Assembly (NCBI RefSeq): GCF_000961885.1
Contig: NZ_JZKH01000066.1
Span: forward strand, 1-45,742
DNA: 45,742 bases
Direction of reading: 5' to 3'
Origin: Streptomyces rubellomurinus
Lineage (GTDB): Bacteria > Actinomycetota > Actinomycetes > Streptomycetales > Streptomycetaceae
Shown one piece after another: positions 8,743 to 16,793 of this stretch (the first letter of the stretch is position 1; each line of letters starts with the position of its first letter). A model generated the notes under the pieces. The model had not been told where the DNA came from, did no database searches, and saw only the letters and a program-made list of their open reading frames with translations. Position numbers and translations under genes: made by a program.

Positions 8743-9387
8743 CTACGGCCGCGCGACCAGGCGCTCGAAGCGCAGCGCCAGCCCGTCGAGCAGCGCCTCC
8801 AGGCCGGTCTCGAAGGCGCCCTCGTCCACCCGGCCGCCGTGCCCGGCCAGCCGGTGCGCCTCGCCCAGGTGCGGGTAGTCCGCCGCGTCGTACACCCCGG
8901 CGTCGGCGGGGAAGCCGGCCGCGAAGGAGGCGAGCGCCGAGCCGGTGACGAAGTACCGCATCAGCGCGCCGATCCGGGTGGCCTGGCCGCGCGGCCACCC
9001 CGCGTCGACCAGGTGGCCGAAGACGGCGTCGGCCAGGCGCAGCGCGTTCGGCCGCCGCCCGGGGCCCTGGGCGAGCACCGGGACGATGTTGGGGTGGGCG
9101 GCCAGCGCGGCCCGGTAGGAGCGGGCCCAGTCGCGCAGCGCCTGCGGCCAGGGCGGGCCGTCCGCGCCGAACATCGACAGGTCAACTTCGCCGATGACCG
9201 TGTCGACCACCGCGTCCAGGATCTCGTCCTTGGTCGCGAAGTGGTTGTAGAGCGACGGCCCGCTGACCGACAGCTCGGCGGCGAGGCGGCGGGTGGAGAG
9301 GGCGGCCAGCCCCTCCTCGTCGATCAGCCGCAGTGCGGCGGCGACGATGCGCTCGCGGTTGAGCAGCGGGGTGCGCGGGCGGGCCAT
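8743..9387 (-). CDS. TetR-family transcriptional regulator
   Basis: 214 aa. The N-terminal helix-turn-helix runs from about residue 11 to 57: RERIVAAALRLIDEEGLAALSTRRLAAELSVSGPSLYNHFATKDEILDAVV. The rest is a typical TetR ligand-binding domain (TetR_C-like). It is divergent from the acyl-CoA dehydrogenase operon across a 218-bp gap holding an imperfect palindrome, the standard arrangement for a repressor of that operon with an acyl-CoA-type ligand. Regulation is inferred. It is convergent with the nitric oxide synthase gene, 45 bp apart. Confidence 0.9.
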   Translation of the reverse strand: MARPRTPLLNRERIVAAALRLIDEEGLAALSTRRLAAELSVSGPSLYNHFATKDEILDAVVDTVIGEVDLSMFGADGPPWPQALRDWARSYRAALAAHPNIVPVLAQGPGRRPNALRLADAVFGHLVDAGWPRGQATRIGALMRYFVTGSALASFAAGFPADAGVYDAADYPHLGEAHRLAGHGGRVDEGAFETGLEALLDGLALRFERLVARP

Positions 9388-9568
9388 CGGGTCGTCGCCT
9401 CCAGTTCGTGCGGCACGTCGGTGCGTGCTCGGGCGGTGTCTGCTCGGGCGGTGCGTGCTCGGGCCGCGCCCGCGGGTTCACCCGGTCGGGTGGGAGCGCG
9501 CGGGTCGGGGACCGATTCTGGCAGGTGCCCCTTCCCAGCGCGGTCCGGCGGGGCTACAGTCCACCGTA

Positions 9569-9587
9569 AAACTTGCAGCGCTAGTTT
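9569..9587. promoter_or_regulatory. Candidate TetR operator before the acyl-CoA dehydrogenase gene
   Basis: The 19-bp sequence has outer arms AAACT and AGTTT with partly symmetric interior (GC...GC). It lies 19 bp before the GTG of the acyl-CoA dehydrogenase, in the only AT-rich patch of the divergent gap. It overlaps a possible -10 (TAGTTT, 9582-9587). This fits repression by the neighbouring TetR protein; binding is inferred only. Confidence 0.45.
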
Positions 9588-9605
9588 AAACGAGGTGGCC
9601 CCGCC

Positions 9606-10772
9606 GTGAACCTGGAGTTGACCGAGGAGCAGAGCGCCGTCCGCGACCTCGCCGCCGCCTTCACCGACCGCGAGATCGTGCCGTACGCCGCGCAGTGGGA
9701 CCGCGACGAGTCCGTCGACCGCGCGATCGTCGGCAAGCTGGCGAAGCTCGGCTTCCTCGGCCTCACCCTCCCCGAGGAGTACGGCGGCAGCGGCGGCGAC
9801 CACCTCGCGTACTGCCTGGTCCTGGAGGAGCTGGGGCGCGGCGACTCGGCGGTGCGCGGCATCGTCTCCGTCTCGCTCGGCCTGGTCGGCAAGTCGATCA
9901 ACGCCTACGGCACCGAGGAGCAGAAGCGGCAGTGGCTGCCCCGGCTCACCTCCGGCGAGGCGCTCGGCTGCTTCGGCCTCACCGAACCCGGCACCGGCTC
10001 GGACGCCGCCAACCTCTCCACCCGGGCCGTACGCGACGGCGACCACTGGCTGATCACCGGCGCCAAGACCTTCATCACCAACGGCACCTGGGCCGACGTC
10101 GCCCTGGTCTTCGCCCGTACCGGCTCCCCCGACGCGCCCGATCAGCGCGGCCACCGCGGCATCACCGCCTTCCTCGTCCCCACCGACCTGCCCGGCTTCA
10201 CCCGCACCGAGATCCACGGCAAGCTCGGCCTGCGCGGCCAGGCCACCGCCGCGCTCGCCCTCGACGCCGTCCGGGTGCCCGACAGCGCCCGGCTGGGCGA
10301 GGTCGGCAAGGGCTTCACGGTGGCGATGGCCGCCCTCGCCAAGGGCCGGATGTCGGTCGCCGCCGGTTGCGTCGGCATCGCCCGCGCCTGCCTGGAGGCC
10401 GCCGTGCGCTACGCCGGCGAGCGCGAGCAGTTCGGCAAGCCGATCGCCTCGCACCAGCTCGTCCAGCAACTGCTGTCCGGCATCGCCGTCGACGTCGAGG
10501 CCGCCCGGCTGCTCACCTGGCAGGTCGCCGACCGGATCGACCGCGGCCTGCCGTTCGCCACCGAGTCCTCGATGGCCAAGCTCTTCGCCAGCGAAGCCGC
10601 CGTCCGGGCCGCCAACGACGCGCTCCAGGTGTTCGGCGGGTACGGCTTCATCGACGAGTACCCGGTCGGCAAGTACCTGCGCGACGCCCGGGTGATGACC
10701 CTGTACGAGGGCACCAGCCAGATCCACCAGCTGCTCATCGGGCGTGCCCTGACCGGCGTCAACGCCTTCTGA
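9606..10772 (+). CDS. Acyl-CoA dehydrogenase (FadE/short-medium chain type)
   Basis: 388 aa, the usual length. FAD-dependent alpha,beta-dehydrogenation of acyl-CoA. Features: EEYGGSGGDHLAYCLVLEELGRGDS, the FAD segment GCFGLTEPGTGSDAAN, and the C-terminal GGYGFIDEYPVGKYLRDARV...YEGTSQIHQ, in which Glu368 is at the catalytic base position of this subfamily. It starts at GTG 9606 with GAGGTGG upstream, and leads the three-gene run with a thiolase and an SDR. Chain-length preference cannot be read from sequence. Confidence 0.93.
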   Translation: MNLELTEEQSAVRDLAAAFTDREIVPYAAQWDRDESVDRAIVGKLAKLGFLGLTLPEEYGGSGGDHLAYCLVLEELGRGDSAVRGIVSVSLGLVGKSINAYGTEEQKRQWLPRLTSGEALGCFGLTEPGTGSDAANLSTRAVRDGDHWLITGAKTFITNGTWADVALVFARTGSPDAPDQRGHRGITAFLVPTDLPGFTRTEIHGKLGLRGQATAALALDAVRVPDSARLGEVGKGFTVAMAALAKGRMSVAAGCVGIARACLEAAVRYAGEREQFGKPIASHQLVQQLLSGIAVDVEAARLLTWQVADRIDRGLPFATESSMAKLFASEAAVRAANDALQVFGGYGFIDEYPVGKYLRDARVMTLYEGTSQIHQLLIGRALTGVNAF

Positions 10773-10782
10773 ACGCCTGCCC

Positions 10783-10818
10783 CCCTCGACCCCCTCGACC
10801 CCCTCGACACCCTCGAAA
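10783..10818 (+). repeat. 9-bp tandem repeat (CCCTCGACC x4, last copies diverged)
   Basis: Four consecutive 9-bp units between the dehydrogenase stop and the thiolase start: 10783-10791 and 10792-10800 identical, 10801-10809 and 10810-10818 slightly changed. The last unit runs into the thiolase Shine-Dalgarno (AAAAGGAG). Unit number would set the intergenic distance. Confidence 0.85.
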
Positions 10819-10829
10819 AGGAGCACGAC

Positions 10830-12029
10830 GTGCGTCCCGTCTACTTCGCCGCAGCCCGCCGCACACCCATCGGCCGGCTGCGCGGAGCGCTCGCCACGGT
10901 CCGCCCGGACGACCTCTCGGCCACCGTGCTGCGCGCCCTGCTCGCCGACGTACCCGCCCTCGACCCGGCCCGCATCGACGACGTCTACTGGGGCGCCGCC
11001 AACCAGGCAGGCGAGGACAACCGCAACGCCGCCCGGATGGCCGTCCTGCTCGCCGGGCTGCCCGAGACCGTCCCCGGAGCCACCGTCAACCGGCTCTGTG
11101 CCTCCGGCCTGGAGGCCGTCACCCTCGCCGCCCGGGCCATCGGCTCCGGCGAGGCCGACGTGGTGCTGGCCGGAGGCTGCGAGTCGATGACCCGTGCCCC
11201 GTTCGTCCTGCCCCGGCCCGACGAGGCACTGCCGCACCGGATCGAGACCTACGACACCCGGCTCGGCTGGCGGCTCACCAACCCGCGGATGGCCGAACTG
11301 CACGGCGTGCTCAGCATGGGCGAGACCGCCGAGGAGGTGGCGAACCGGTACGGCATCGACCGCGAGCGGCAGGACGCCTTCGCGCTGCGCAGCCACCAGC
11401 GGGCCGCCGCCGCCCGCAAGGACGGGCACTTCGACGCCGAACTCGTGCCGGTCCTGCGGCCGGACGGGGTGACGGTGAGCCAGGACGAGGGCATCCGCGA
11501 GGACACCAGCCTGGCGAAGCTCGCCGGGCTCAAGCCCGCCTTCCGGCCGGGCGGCACCGTCACCGCCGGGAACGCCTCGCCGATGAACGACGGCGCCGCC
11601 GGACTGGTCCTGGTCAGCGAGGAAGCCCTGCGCGACCTCGGGCTGCGCCCGCTCGGACGGTACGTGGCCGGCGCCTCGGCCGGGGTGCACCCGGACGTGA
11701 TGGGCATCGGGCCGGTGCCGGCGACGCGGAAGGTGCTGGGGCGGGCCGGCTGGTCGCTCGACGACCTGGACACCGCCGAGCTGAACGAGGCCTTCGCCGC
11801 CCAGGCGCTCGCCTCGGCCGACGGCATCGGGTTCAGCCGGGAGCGGGCCGAGGAGGTCGTCAACCCGAGCGGCGGCGCGATCGCCCTCGGCCACCCGCTG
11901 GGAGGCTCGGGCGCGCGCATCCTCACCACCCTGCTGCACCGCATGCGGCGCACCGGGGCACGGCGCGGGCTGGCCACCATGTGCGTGGGCGTCGGGCAGG
12001 GCACGGCGGTGCTGGTCGAGCACGCCTGA
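10830..12029 (+). CDS. Acetyl-CoA acyltransferase / beta-ketoadipyl-CoA thiolase-like thiolase
   Basis: 399 aa, thiolase family. Nucleophilic Cys90 in [20 protein letters not shown] with His355, and Cys385 in MCVGVGQG form the complete triad. [11 protein letters not shown] and [11 protein letters not shown] are also present. Degradative thiolases split 3-ketoacyl-CoA with CoA. The closest character is the FadA/PcaF branch, so either fatty acid or aromatic-acid (beta-ketoadipate) catabolism is possible; the FadE and SDR neighbours favour the former. GTG 10830 follows AAAAGGAG. Confidence 0.92.
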   Translation: MRPVYFAAARRTPIGRLRGALATVRPDDLSATVLRALLADVPALDPARIDDVYWGAANQAGEDNRNAARMAVLLAGLPETVPGATVNRLCASGLEAVTLAARAIGSGEADVVLAGGCESMTRAPFVLPRPDEALPHRIETYDTRLGWRLTNPRMAELHGVLSMGETAEEVANRYGIDRERQDAFALRSHQRAAAARKDGHFDAELVPVLRPDGVTVSQDEGIREDTSLAKLAGLKPAFRPGGTVTAGNASPMNDGAAGLVLVSEEALRDLGLRPLGRYVAGASAGVHPDVMGIGPVPATRKVLGRAGWSLDDLDTAELNEAFAAQALASADGIGFSRERAEEVVNPSGGAIALGHPLGGSGARILTTLLHRMRRTGARRGLATMCVGVGQGTAVLVEHA

Positions 12030-12046
12030 CGCCGAGCCCGTCGCGG

Positions 12047-12179
12047 CGAACAGGTTTCAGCGAACAGATTTCAGCGTTCAACTTTCAGACTTCAACTTTC
12101 AGCTTTCAGACTTCAGATTTCAACCGACAGCTGACGGATAACAGATGTTGACATCTGTCATCTGTCACCCGTCAGCCGT
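12047..12179. repeat. Heptad repeat element A (19 exact 7-bp steps)
   Basis: From 12047 to 12179 the sequence divides into nineteen 7-bp units with no phase slip. The first eleven mostly fit NNTTCAG or NNTTCAA (for example CTTTCAG, ACTTCAG) plus two CGAACAG. The distal part turns to CATCTGT, CACCCGT and CAGCCGT units. Around ATGTTGA (12145-12151) the flanks pair as a hairpin: CGAC-GCTGACGG on the left against CCGTCAGC-GTCG on the right, with the right arm one heptad longer. It occupies almost the whole gap between the thiolase and the SDR gene and is much richer in A/T than its surroundings. Same family as 14588-14692 and 34528-34632. Function unknown. Confidence 0.85.
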
Positions 12180-12202
12180 CGCCCACCCTTCGAGGAGTTC
12201 AC

Positions 12203-12961
12203 GTGACGCGTTTCGCAGGCAAGGTCGCCGTCGTGACCGGCGCGGCCCAGGGGATCGGGGCGGCCACCGCCCGGCGGCTCGCCGAGGAGGGCGCGGCGGT
12301 CGCCGTCGTCGACCTCACCGCCGAGCGGGCGGCCGACACGGTCGCCGAGATCACCGCCAAGGGCGGCACCGCCCGCGCCTACGGCTGCGACGTGGCCGAC
12401 TACGACGCCGTGGCGGAGGTGTTCGCGCAGGTCGTGGCGGACCTCGGCGGGCTGCACATCCTGGTGAACAACGCCGGCATCACCCGGGACAACCTGTTCT
12501 TCAAGATGCCGAAGGCCGACTGGGACGCCGTCCTGACGGTCAACCTGACCAGCGCCTACAACTGCAGCCACGTCGCGCAGAAGTACATGGTGGCGCAGAA
12601 GTACGGCAAGATCGTCTCGCTCAGCTCGCGCTCCGCGCTCGGCAACCGCGGCCAGGCCAACTACGCGGCCGCCAAGGCCGGCATCCAGGGGCTGACCGCC
12701 ACCCTGGCGATCGAGCTGGGCCCGTTCAACGTCAACGTCAACGCCGTGGCGCCCGGCTACATCGTCACCGCGATGACGGCCGCCACCGCCGAGCGGGTCG
12801 GCAGCAGCGCCGAGGAGCACCAGGCGGAGGTCGCGAACCGCACGCCGCTGCGCCGGGCGGGCCAGCCGGAGGAGATCGCGTCCGTGGTCGCCTTCCTGGC
12901 CAGCGAGGACGCCTCCTACGTCAGTGGGCAGACGCTGTACGTCAACGGCGGAGCGCGGTAG
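12203..12961 (+). CDS. fabG: 3-oxoacyl-ACP/CoA reductase, FabG-like SDR
   Basis: 252 aa classical short-chain dehydrogenase. NAD(P) loop TGAAQGIG (12-19), NNAG (89-92), catalytic Ser141/142, Tyr154 and Lys158 in YAAAK, and the C-terminal SEDASYVSGQTLYVNGG. FabG-type enzymes interconvert 3-oxoacyl and 3-hydroxyacyl thioesters. Following FadE and thiolase genes, it probably serves a beta-oxidation-like route. GTG 12203 has GAGGAG upstream. The preceding gap is filled by heptad element A, which could separate its expression from the upstream genes. Confidence 0.9.
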   Translation: MTRFAGKVAVVTGAAQGIGAATARRLAEEGAAVAVVDLTAERAADTVAEITAKGGTARAYGCDVADYDAVAEVFAQVVADLGGLHILVNNAGITRDNLFFKMPKADWDAVLTVNLTSAYNCSHVAQKYMVAQKYGKIVSLSSRSALGNRGQANYAAAKAGIQGLTATLAIELGPFNVNVNAVAPGYIVTAMTAATAERVGSSAEEHQAEVANRTPLRRAGQPEEIASVVAFLASEDASYVSGQTLYVNGGAR

Positions 12962-12996
12962 GACGTCATTGTCATACTACTGACGTGTCATCACAT

Positions 12997-13036
12997 GGCC
13001 GTCCCGGGTGCACGGTTACCTTCACCTGGGACGGCC
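12997..13036 (+). terminator. Intrinsic terminator after the SDR gene
   Basis: A 14-bp stem with one G/A-position mismatch, GGCCGTCCCGGGTG/CACCTGGGACGGCC, with a 12-nt loop, followed by TTTACCTTTT. A smaller ACGTCA/TGACGT inverted repeat (12963-12986) lies between it and the stop codon. This is one of the few T-tailed terminators in the window. Confidence 0.8.
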
Positions 13037-13062
13037 TTTACCTTTTCGCGTAGCCGAAGATG

Positions 13063-13113
13063 ACCATGCCCATGGTCCGACGACCACACGGAATGACTAT
13101 GGCATGATCATGC
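13063..13113. promoter_or_regulatory. Two palindromes upstream of the S53 peptidase
   Basis: ACCATG-CC-CATGGT (13063-13076) and the perfect 12-mer GCATGATCATGC (13102-13113) have centres 38 bp apart, between the upstream terminator and the peptidase start at 13181. They share the CATG core. They look like paired regulator sites; no binding protein can be named. Confidence 0.4.
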
Positions 13114-13180
13114 GGCACTCGATGGGATGGCCCAACCGACCCGACCGAACCCGGTCGGGCCCTGCGTCCCAAGGAGTCCC

Positions 13181-14575
13181 ATGGGCAGCCCCGCTACCCT
13201 CCGCCGCGCCCTGGCTCTGCTCGCCGTGGGGGCCACCGCCCTGACGGCCGGCACCGTCGCCGTACCCGCCGCGGGTATCGCGACCGCCGCCCCCGCGCAC
13301 GGCCTCGCGGGCGTCCACGTCCGCCCCGCCTCCGCCGGGCACCACAACGCCGAGGCGCGCGTCGCGCCGCTGAGCACCACCCAGTGCGTCAGCCAGATCG
13401 GCATCCACTGCTACTCGCCGCTGCAGTACCGCAACGCCTACAACCTGAACCCCCTCTACAAGGAGGGCGTGACCGGCAAGGGCCGCACGATCGTCATCGT
13501 CGACTCCTTCGGCTCGCCGACCATCCAGCACGACCTGGAGGTCTTCGACAAGCAGTGGGGCATCCAGGACACCCAGGTCGAGGTCGTCAAGTGGGGCAAC
13601 GTCCCCGTCTTCGACCCGAAGAACCCCGACCACACCGGGTGGGCCGGCGAGACCACGCTGGACGTCGAGTACGCCCACGCGATCGCCCCCGACGCGCACA
13701 TCGTCCTCGTCGAGACCGGCGTCTCCGAGACCGAGGGCACCACCGGCCTGCCCGAGATGATGGACGCCGAGAAGTCCCTCATCAAGGCCGGCCGCGGCGA
13801 CGTCATCTCGCAGAGCTTCGGCGCCACCGAGAACACCTTCCCGGGCTTCGACAAGGGCGACTTCAAGTCGATCACCGACCTGCGCTACGCCTTCAAGGCC
13901 GCCGCCGACCGCAACGTCACCGTGCTCGCCGCCTCCGGCGACAACGGCGCCACCGACGCGCAGCTCAACGGCACCGACCTGTACCCGTACAAGGTCAACT
14001 CCTGGCCGTCCTCGGACCCGCTGGTCACCTCCATCGGCGGCACCCAGCTGACCCTGGACGACGCGGGCAAGCGCACCGCCGACGACAAGGTGTGGCACGA
14101 CAAGTCCGGCGCGGGCGGCGGCGGCGTCTCCGGCGTCTTCTCGCGCCCGTGGTACCAGGCCGGCGTCGCGAACGTCACCGGCGAGCACCGCGGCACGCCC
14201 GACATCAGCATGAGCGCGGCCGTCGACGGCGCCGCCTGGACCTACGAGTCCTACGACCCGACCGCGGTCGGCTGGCACCTCACCGGCGGCACCAGCGAGG
14301 CCACCCCGCTGTTCTCGGGCATCGTCGCGCTCGCCGACCAGCTCGCCGGCCACCGCCTCGGCCAGATCAACGGGCGCCTGTACGGCCTGAGCATGCTGCC
14401 GAGCAAGTGGAGCGGCATCGTGGACGTCAAGCAGGGCGACAACGGCTGGAACGGCGTCACCGGCTACAACGCCACCGAGGGCTACGACCTCGCCAGCGGC
14501 CTCGGCACCATCGACGGCACCAAGTTCGTCCACGCCATCGCCGGCGACTTCCAGGGCGACGAGGACCAGCAGTAG
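13181..14575 (+). CDS. Secreted S53 (sedolisin) family peptidase
   Basis: 464 aa with an N-terminal secretion signal (RRALALLAVGATALTAGTVAVPA, ending near residue 37). The serine-carboxyl peptidase residues are present: Glu157 and Asp161 in GETTLDVEYAHAIAP, oxyanion Asp254 in ASGDNGA, and Ser372 in GGTSEATPLFSG. The C-terminal GYNATEGYDLASGLGTID matches the calcium-site region. Only about 80 residues lie between signal and catalytic core, so the roughly 200-residue pro-kumamolisin activation domain of many sedolisins is missing. ATG 13181 is chosen because AAGGAG precedes it; an upstream in-frame ATG (13127) lacks one and would bury the signal peptide. It is convergent with the next gene, with heptad element B between. 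Confidence 0.92.
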   Translation: MGSPATLRRALALLAVGATALTAGTVAVPAAGIATAAPAHGLAGVHVRPASAGHHNAEARVAPLSTTQCVSQIGIHCYSPLQYRNAYNLNPLYKEGVTGKGRTIVIVDSFGSPTIQHDLEVFDKQWGIQDTQVEVVKWGNVPVFDPKNPDHTGWAGETTLDVEYAHAIAPDAHIVLVETGVSETEGTTGLPEMMDAEKSLIKAGRGDVISQSFGATENTFPGFDKGDFKSITDLRYAFKAAADRNVTVLAASGDNGATDAQLNGTDLYPYKVNSWPSSDPLVTSIGGTQLTLDDAGKRTADDKVWHDKSGAGGGGVSGVFSRPWYQAGVANVTGEHRGTPDISMSAAVDGAAWTYESYDPTAVGWHLTGGTSEATPLFSGIVALADQLAGHRLGQINGRLYGLSMLPSKWSGIVDVKQGDNGWNGVTGYNATEGYDLASGLGTIDGTKFVHAIAGDFQGDEDQQ

Positions 14576-14587
14576 TCAGCGGCAGCG

Positions 14588-14692
14588 GTAACAGCTGACA
14601 AGTAACAGCGAACAGATAACAGATTTCAACATCTGTTATCTGTTCGCTGTTTTCTGTTACTTGTTACCTGCCTGCTGTCGGCTGTCGGCAGC
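14588..14692. repeat. Heptad repeat element B (15 exact 7-bp steps, long hairpin)
   Basis: Fifteen contiguous 7-bp units. Left arm units are NNAACAG-like (GTAACAG twice, CGAACAG, ATAACAG); then the core unit ATTTCAA (14623-14629); then right arm units ending CTGT or TTGT. The arms around the core pair perfectly for 21 bp and resume pairing after a one-heptad insertion on the right arm. The element lies exactly between two convergent stop codons (14575 and 14727), so bidirectional termination is the simplest role. Same family as 12047-12179 and 34528-34632. Confidence 0.88.
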
Positions 14693-14726
14693 CGGTCGTC
14701 CGCTCCCGACAGCCGGCCGCGGCGCC

Positions 14727-16793
14727 TCAGGCCTGGTCGGTGGCGGGCGCGGCCACCAGGTGGGCCAGGTGGCGCTCGGCGGCGCGCAGCTTGCGGCCGT
14801 CCGGGCCCGGGAGGTGGGCGCGGAGCTCGATGATCTCCGGGGCGATGCGGACGGCCTCGGTCCGGTCGGTGATGGTGCGCCAGCAGGCCTCGGCGTTGGT
14901 CGCCGCCTGCTGGGCCTCCGGGCTGTCCGCGCCGCGCGAGCGGAGCATGGTCAGCGCGACCTCGCGGTAGATGACCGCGGCCTCGCTGAGCCGACCGGCC
15001 AGGCGGCACACGTGGGCCCGGACCTGGCGCACCTGGAGGACGGGTTCCGAGACGGCGCCGTGCTCGGCGATCGCCTCCAGTTCGAGGGCGAAGGCGAGGT
15101 CGGTGGCCGCCGCGTGGTCACCGGCGTCGGCGCTGCGGACGATCCGTCCGATGACCTCCCGGTAGTCGGCGCGGGGCTGACTCGCGGGCGGCTCCTCGGC
15201 CGGCGGTTCCTCAGCCGGCGGTTCCTCGGCCGGCGCCTCGGTGACCGGCTCCGCGGTGGGTGCCTCGGTCGCGTCGGACGGCGCGGTCTCCAGCGGGGGT
15301 TCGTCCTCGGGCAGGGCATCGGACGGCACCGCATCGGACGGCACCGCGTCGGCCGGAACGCCGTCCGCCGGAACCGTGTCCTGCGGCTCCTCCACAGCCG
15401 GCGCCAACTCAGGCTCGGCCTCCGGGAGTTCAACCTGCGGCAGTTCGGCCTGCGGCCGGGGCTTGGCCAGGGTGACCCCGGCGGACGGAGCGGCCGTCGC
15501 CGGCTCGCTCTCCGGCGCGGCGTCGGCCGGGACGGCCTTGCGCAGGGACACGCCCGCCGCCTCCTCGACCTCAGCGGCCTGGCCCGCCTTCAGCAGGCTG
15601 ACCGGCCCGGTCCGGCGGCGCGGGGTGGGCGGCACGCCGGGCTTGACCAGGCTCACCTGCCCGGCGTCGGCCACCGTGGCCGCTGCCGCCTCGGGCTCCG
15701 CCGCCGCCGGGGCCGGCACGGAGGACGGCACCGCCACCGGCAGCCCGGCCACCGCGTCCTGCGGCTCCGGCTGACGGGGCAGCAGCGGCGCGGCGGCGGG
15801 CACGGGCGCCGGCACCGCGTCGGCGGGCGGACCGTCCCCGCGCCGCGCGGTGTTGCGGAACACCGGCCGGTCCTTGGCGTGCGTGGCCAGGATGACGACG
15901 TCCGGCCGCAGCACCGAGTACACCTGCTGCCGCAGCTGCTCCGGCGCGAGGACGTCGCCCGCGCCCGGGCGGCCGCCGTGCAGGGCCTCGATCAGGGCGC
16001 GGGTGAAGGTGCCGATCTGCTCCGGGTCCGGGCTGACGACGGCCCACAGCGGGATGCCCTCGCTGAGCGGCGAGACGGTGCCCTGCAGGTACGGCCAGGC
16101 GTTCTGGTCGGCGCTCAGGTCCGCGATGACCAGGGTCTGCCACTCGGCCGGCCGGTGGCTCAGTTCGGCGGCGATCGCCTGCCAGGGCAGGCCGTCCTGC
16201 CTGGCGTCGCGCAGGGTGAGCTGGAGCTGTCCGCCGCGCTTGTCGGCGATCACGTGCCCGCCCAGGTGCACCAGCAGCGGCCCGGGGTGGAGGGCGGCGG
16301 CGCGCAGGTGGGCGAGGACGGTCTGCGGGTCGACGGCGCCGGGGAGGTGGACGGCGTCCACCGCGTCGGCGGCGAGCAGCACTTGGGGCGACACCGCGGC
16401 GAGCATCGCGGAGAGCACCGGCGCGTGGCCCGCCCCGCCGCGGCCGCCCCAGCTGCGGCGGCCCGAGCCGCCGTACCCGCCCTCGACGACCAGGATGCGC
16501 CCGCGCGGTGCCGCTCCGAGCCCGCCCGCGCCCGGTGTCTGGGCGAGCGGAAGAGCCTGGGCGGCAGGCGCCGCCGGCGCGGCGGCGGGCAGGCCGGTGA
16601 GCGTCCAGCCGGTGGACGGCGCGGGCGGCACCGGCGGCGCGGGCGGGGCCGGCGGCGGCTCGTACAGCGCGGCCGGGCCGGGCGGGTGCTCCTCGGCGGA
16701 CGGCAGGCGCACGGGCGGCGGCGGTACGGCGTCCCAGGGGCCCGAGTCCGCAGCCGGGTCGGGACCTCCGGAAACAGCTGTCGTCTCCGCCAT
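14727..16793 (-). CDS. Multidomain protein: degenerate caspase-like domain, VSLxK linker, TPR-like C-terminus
   Basis: About 688 aa from ATG 16793 (an in-frame GTG at 16880 would add 29 residues; neither has a strong Shine-Dalgarno). Order: a Pro-rich disordered stretch; an alpha/beta domain (about 95-320) with LLVHLGGHV and, after a strand, LVIADLSAD; a long acidic/Pro linker; and a helical C-terminus (about 560-688) that looks TPR-like. The HLGGH and D-strand spacing recalls caspase-like peptidases, but the Cys position reads Ser/Asp, so activity is doubtful. The linker repeats VSLVK, VSLLK, VSLRK and VTLAK, like the opening motif of TerD proteins, and has an in-frame EEPPA repeat near 15187-15236. 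A homologous domain is encoded at 31008-31862. No signal peptide; probably cytosolic. Fold is inference. Confidence 0.7.
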   Translation of the reverse strand: MAETTAVSGGPDPAADSGPWDAVPPPPVRLPSAEEHPPGPAALYEPPPAPPAPPVPPAPSTGWTLTGLPAAAPAAPAAQALPLAQTPGAGGLGAAPRGRILVVEGGYGGSGRRSWGGRGGAGHAPVLSAMLAAVSPQVLLAADAVDAVHLPGAVDPQTVLAHLRAAALHPGPLLVHLGGHVIADKRGGQLQLTLRDARQDGLPWQAIAAELSHRPAEWQTLVIADLSADQNAWPYLQGTVSPLSEGIPLWAVVSPDPEQIGTFTRALIEALHGGRPGAGDVLAPEQLRQQVYSVLRPDVVILATHAKDRPVFRNTARRGDGPPADAVPAPVPAAAPLLPRQPEPQDAVAGLPVAVPSSVPAPAAAEPEAAAATVADAGQVSLVKPGVPPTPRRRTGPVSLLKAGQAAEVEEAAGVSLRKAVPADAAPESEPATAAPSAGVTLAKPRPQAELPQVELPEAEPELAPAVEEPQDTVPADGVPADAVPSDAVPSDALPEDEPPLETAPSDATEAPTAEPVTEAPAEEPPAEEPPAEEPPASQPRADYREVIGRIVRSADAGDHAAATDLAFALELEAIAEHGAVSEPVLQVRQVRAHVCRLAGRLSEAAVIYREVALTMLRSRGADSPEAQQAATNAEACWRTITDRTEAVRIAPEIIELRAHLPGPDGRKLRAAERHLAHLVAAPATDQA

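Noticed and set aside
9324..12023. Very long minus-strand open frame (899 codons) opposite the dehydrogenase and thiolase genes
   Set aside because: It mirrors the codon bias of the real plus-strand genes, has low-complexity composition and no family motifs; typical antisense shadow in high-GC DNA.
12047..12179. CRISPR array
   Set aside because: Repeat unit is 7 bp with no spacers and no cas genes nearby.
12145..13053. Plus-strand frame starting inside heptad element A
   Set aside because: Out of frame with the clear FabG protein and made of Arg/Gly-rich sequence.
13102..13113. Mobile element end or attachment site from the perfect palindrome
   Set aside because: No integrase, transposase or matching second copy.
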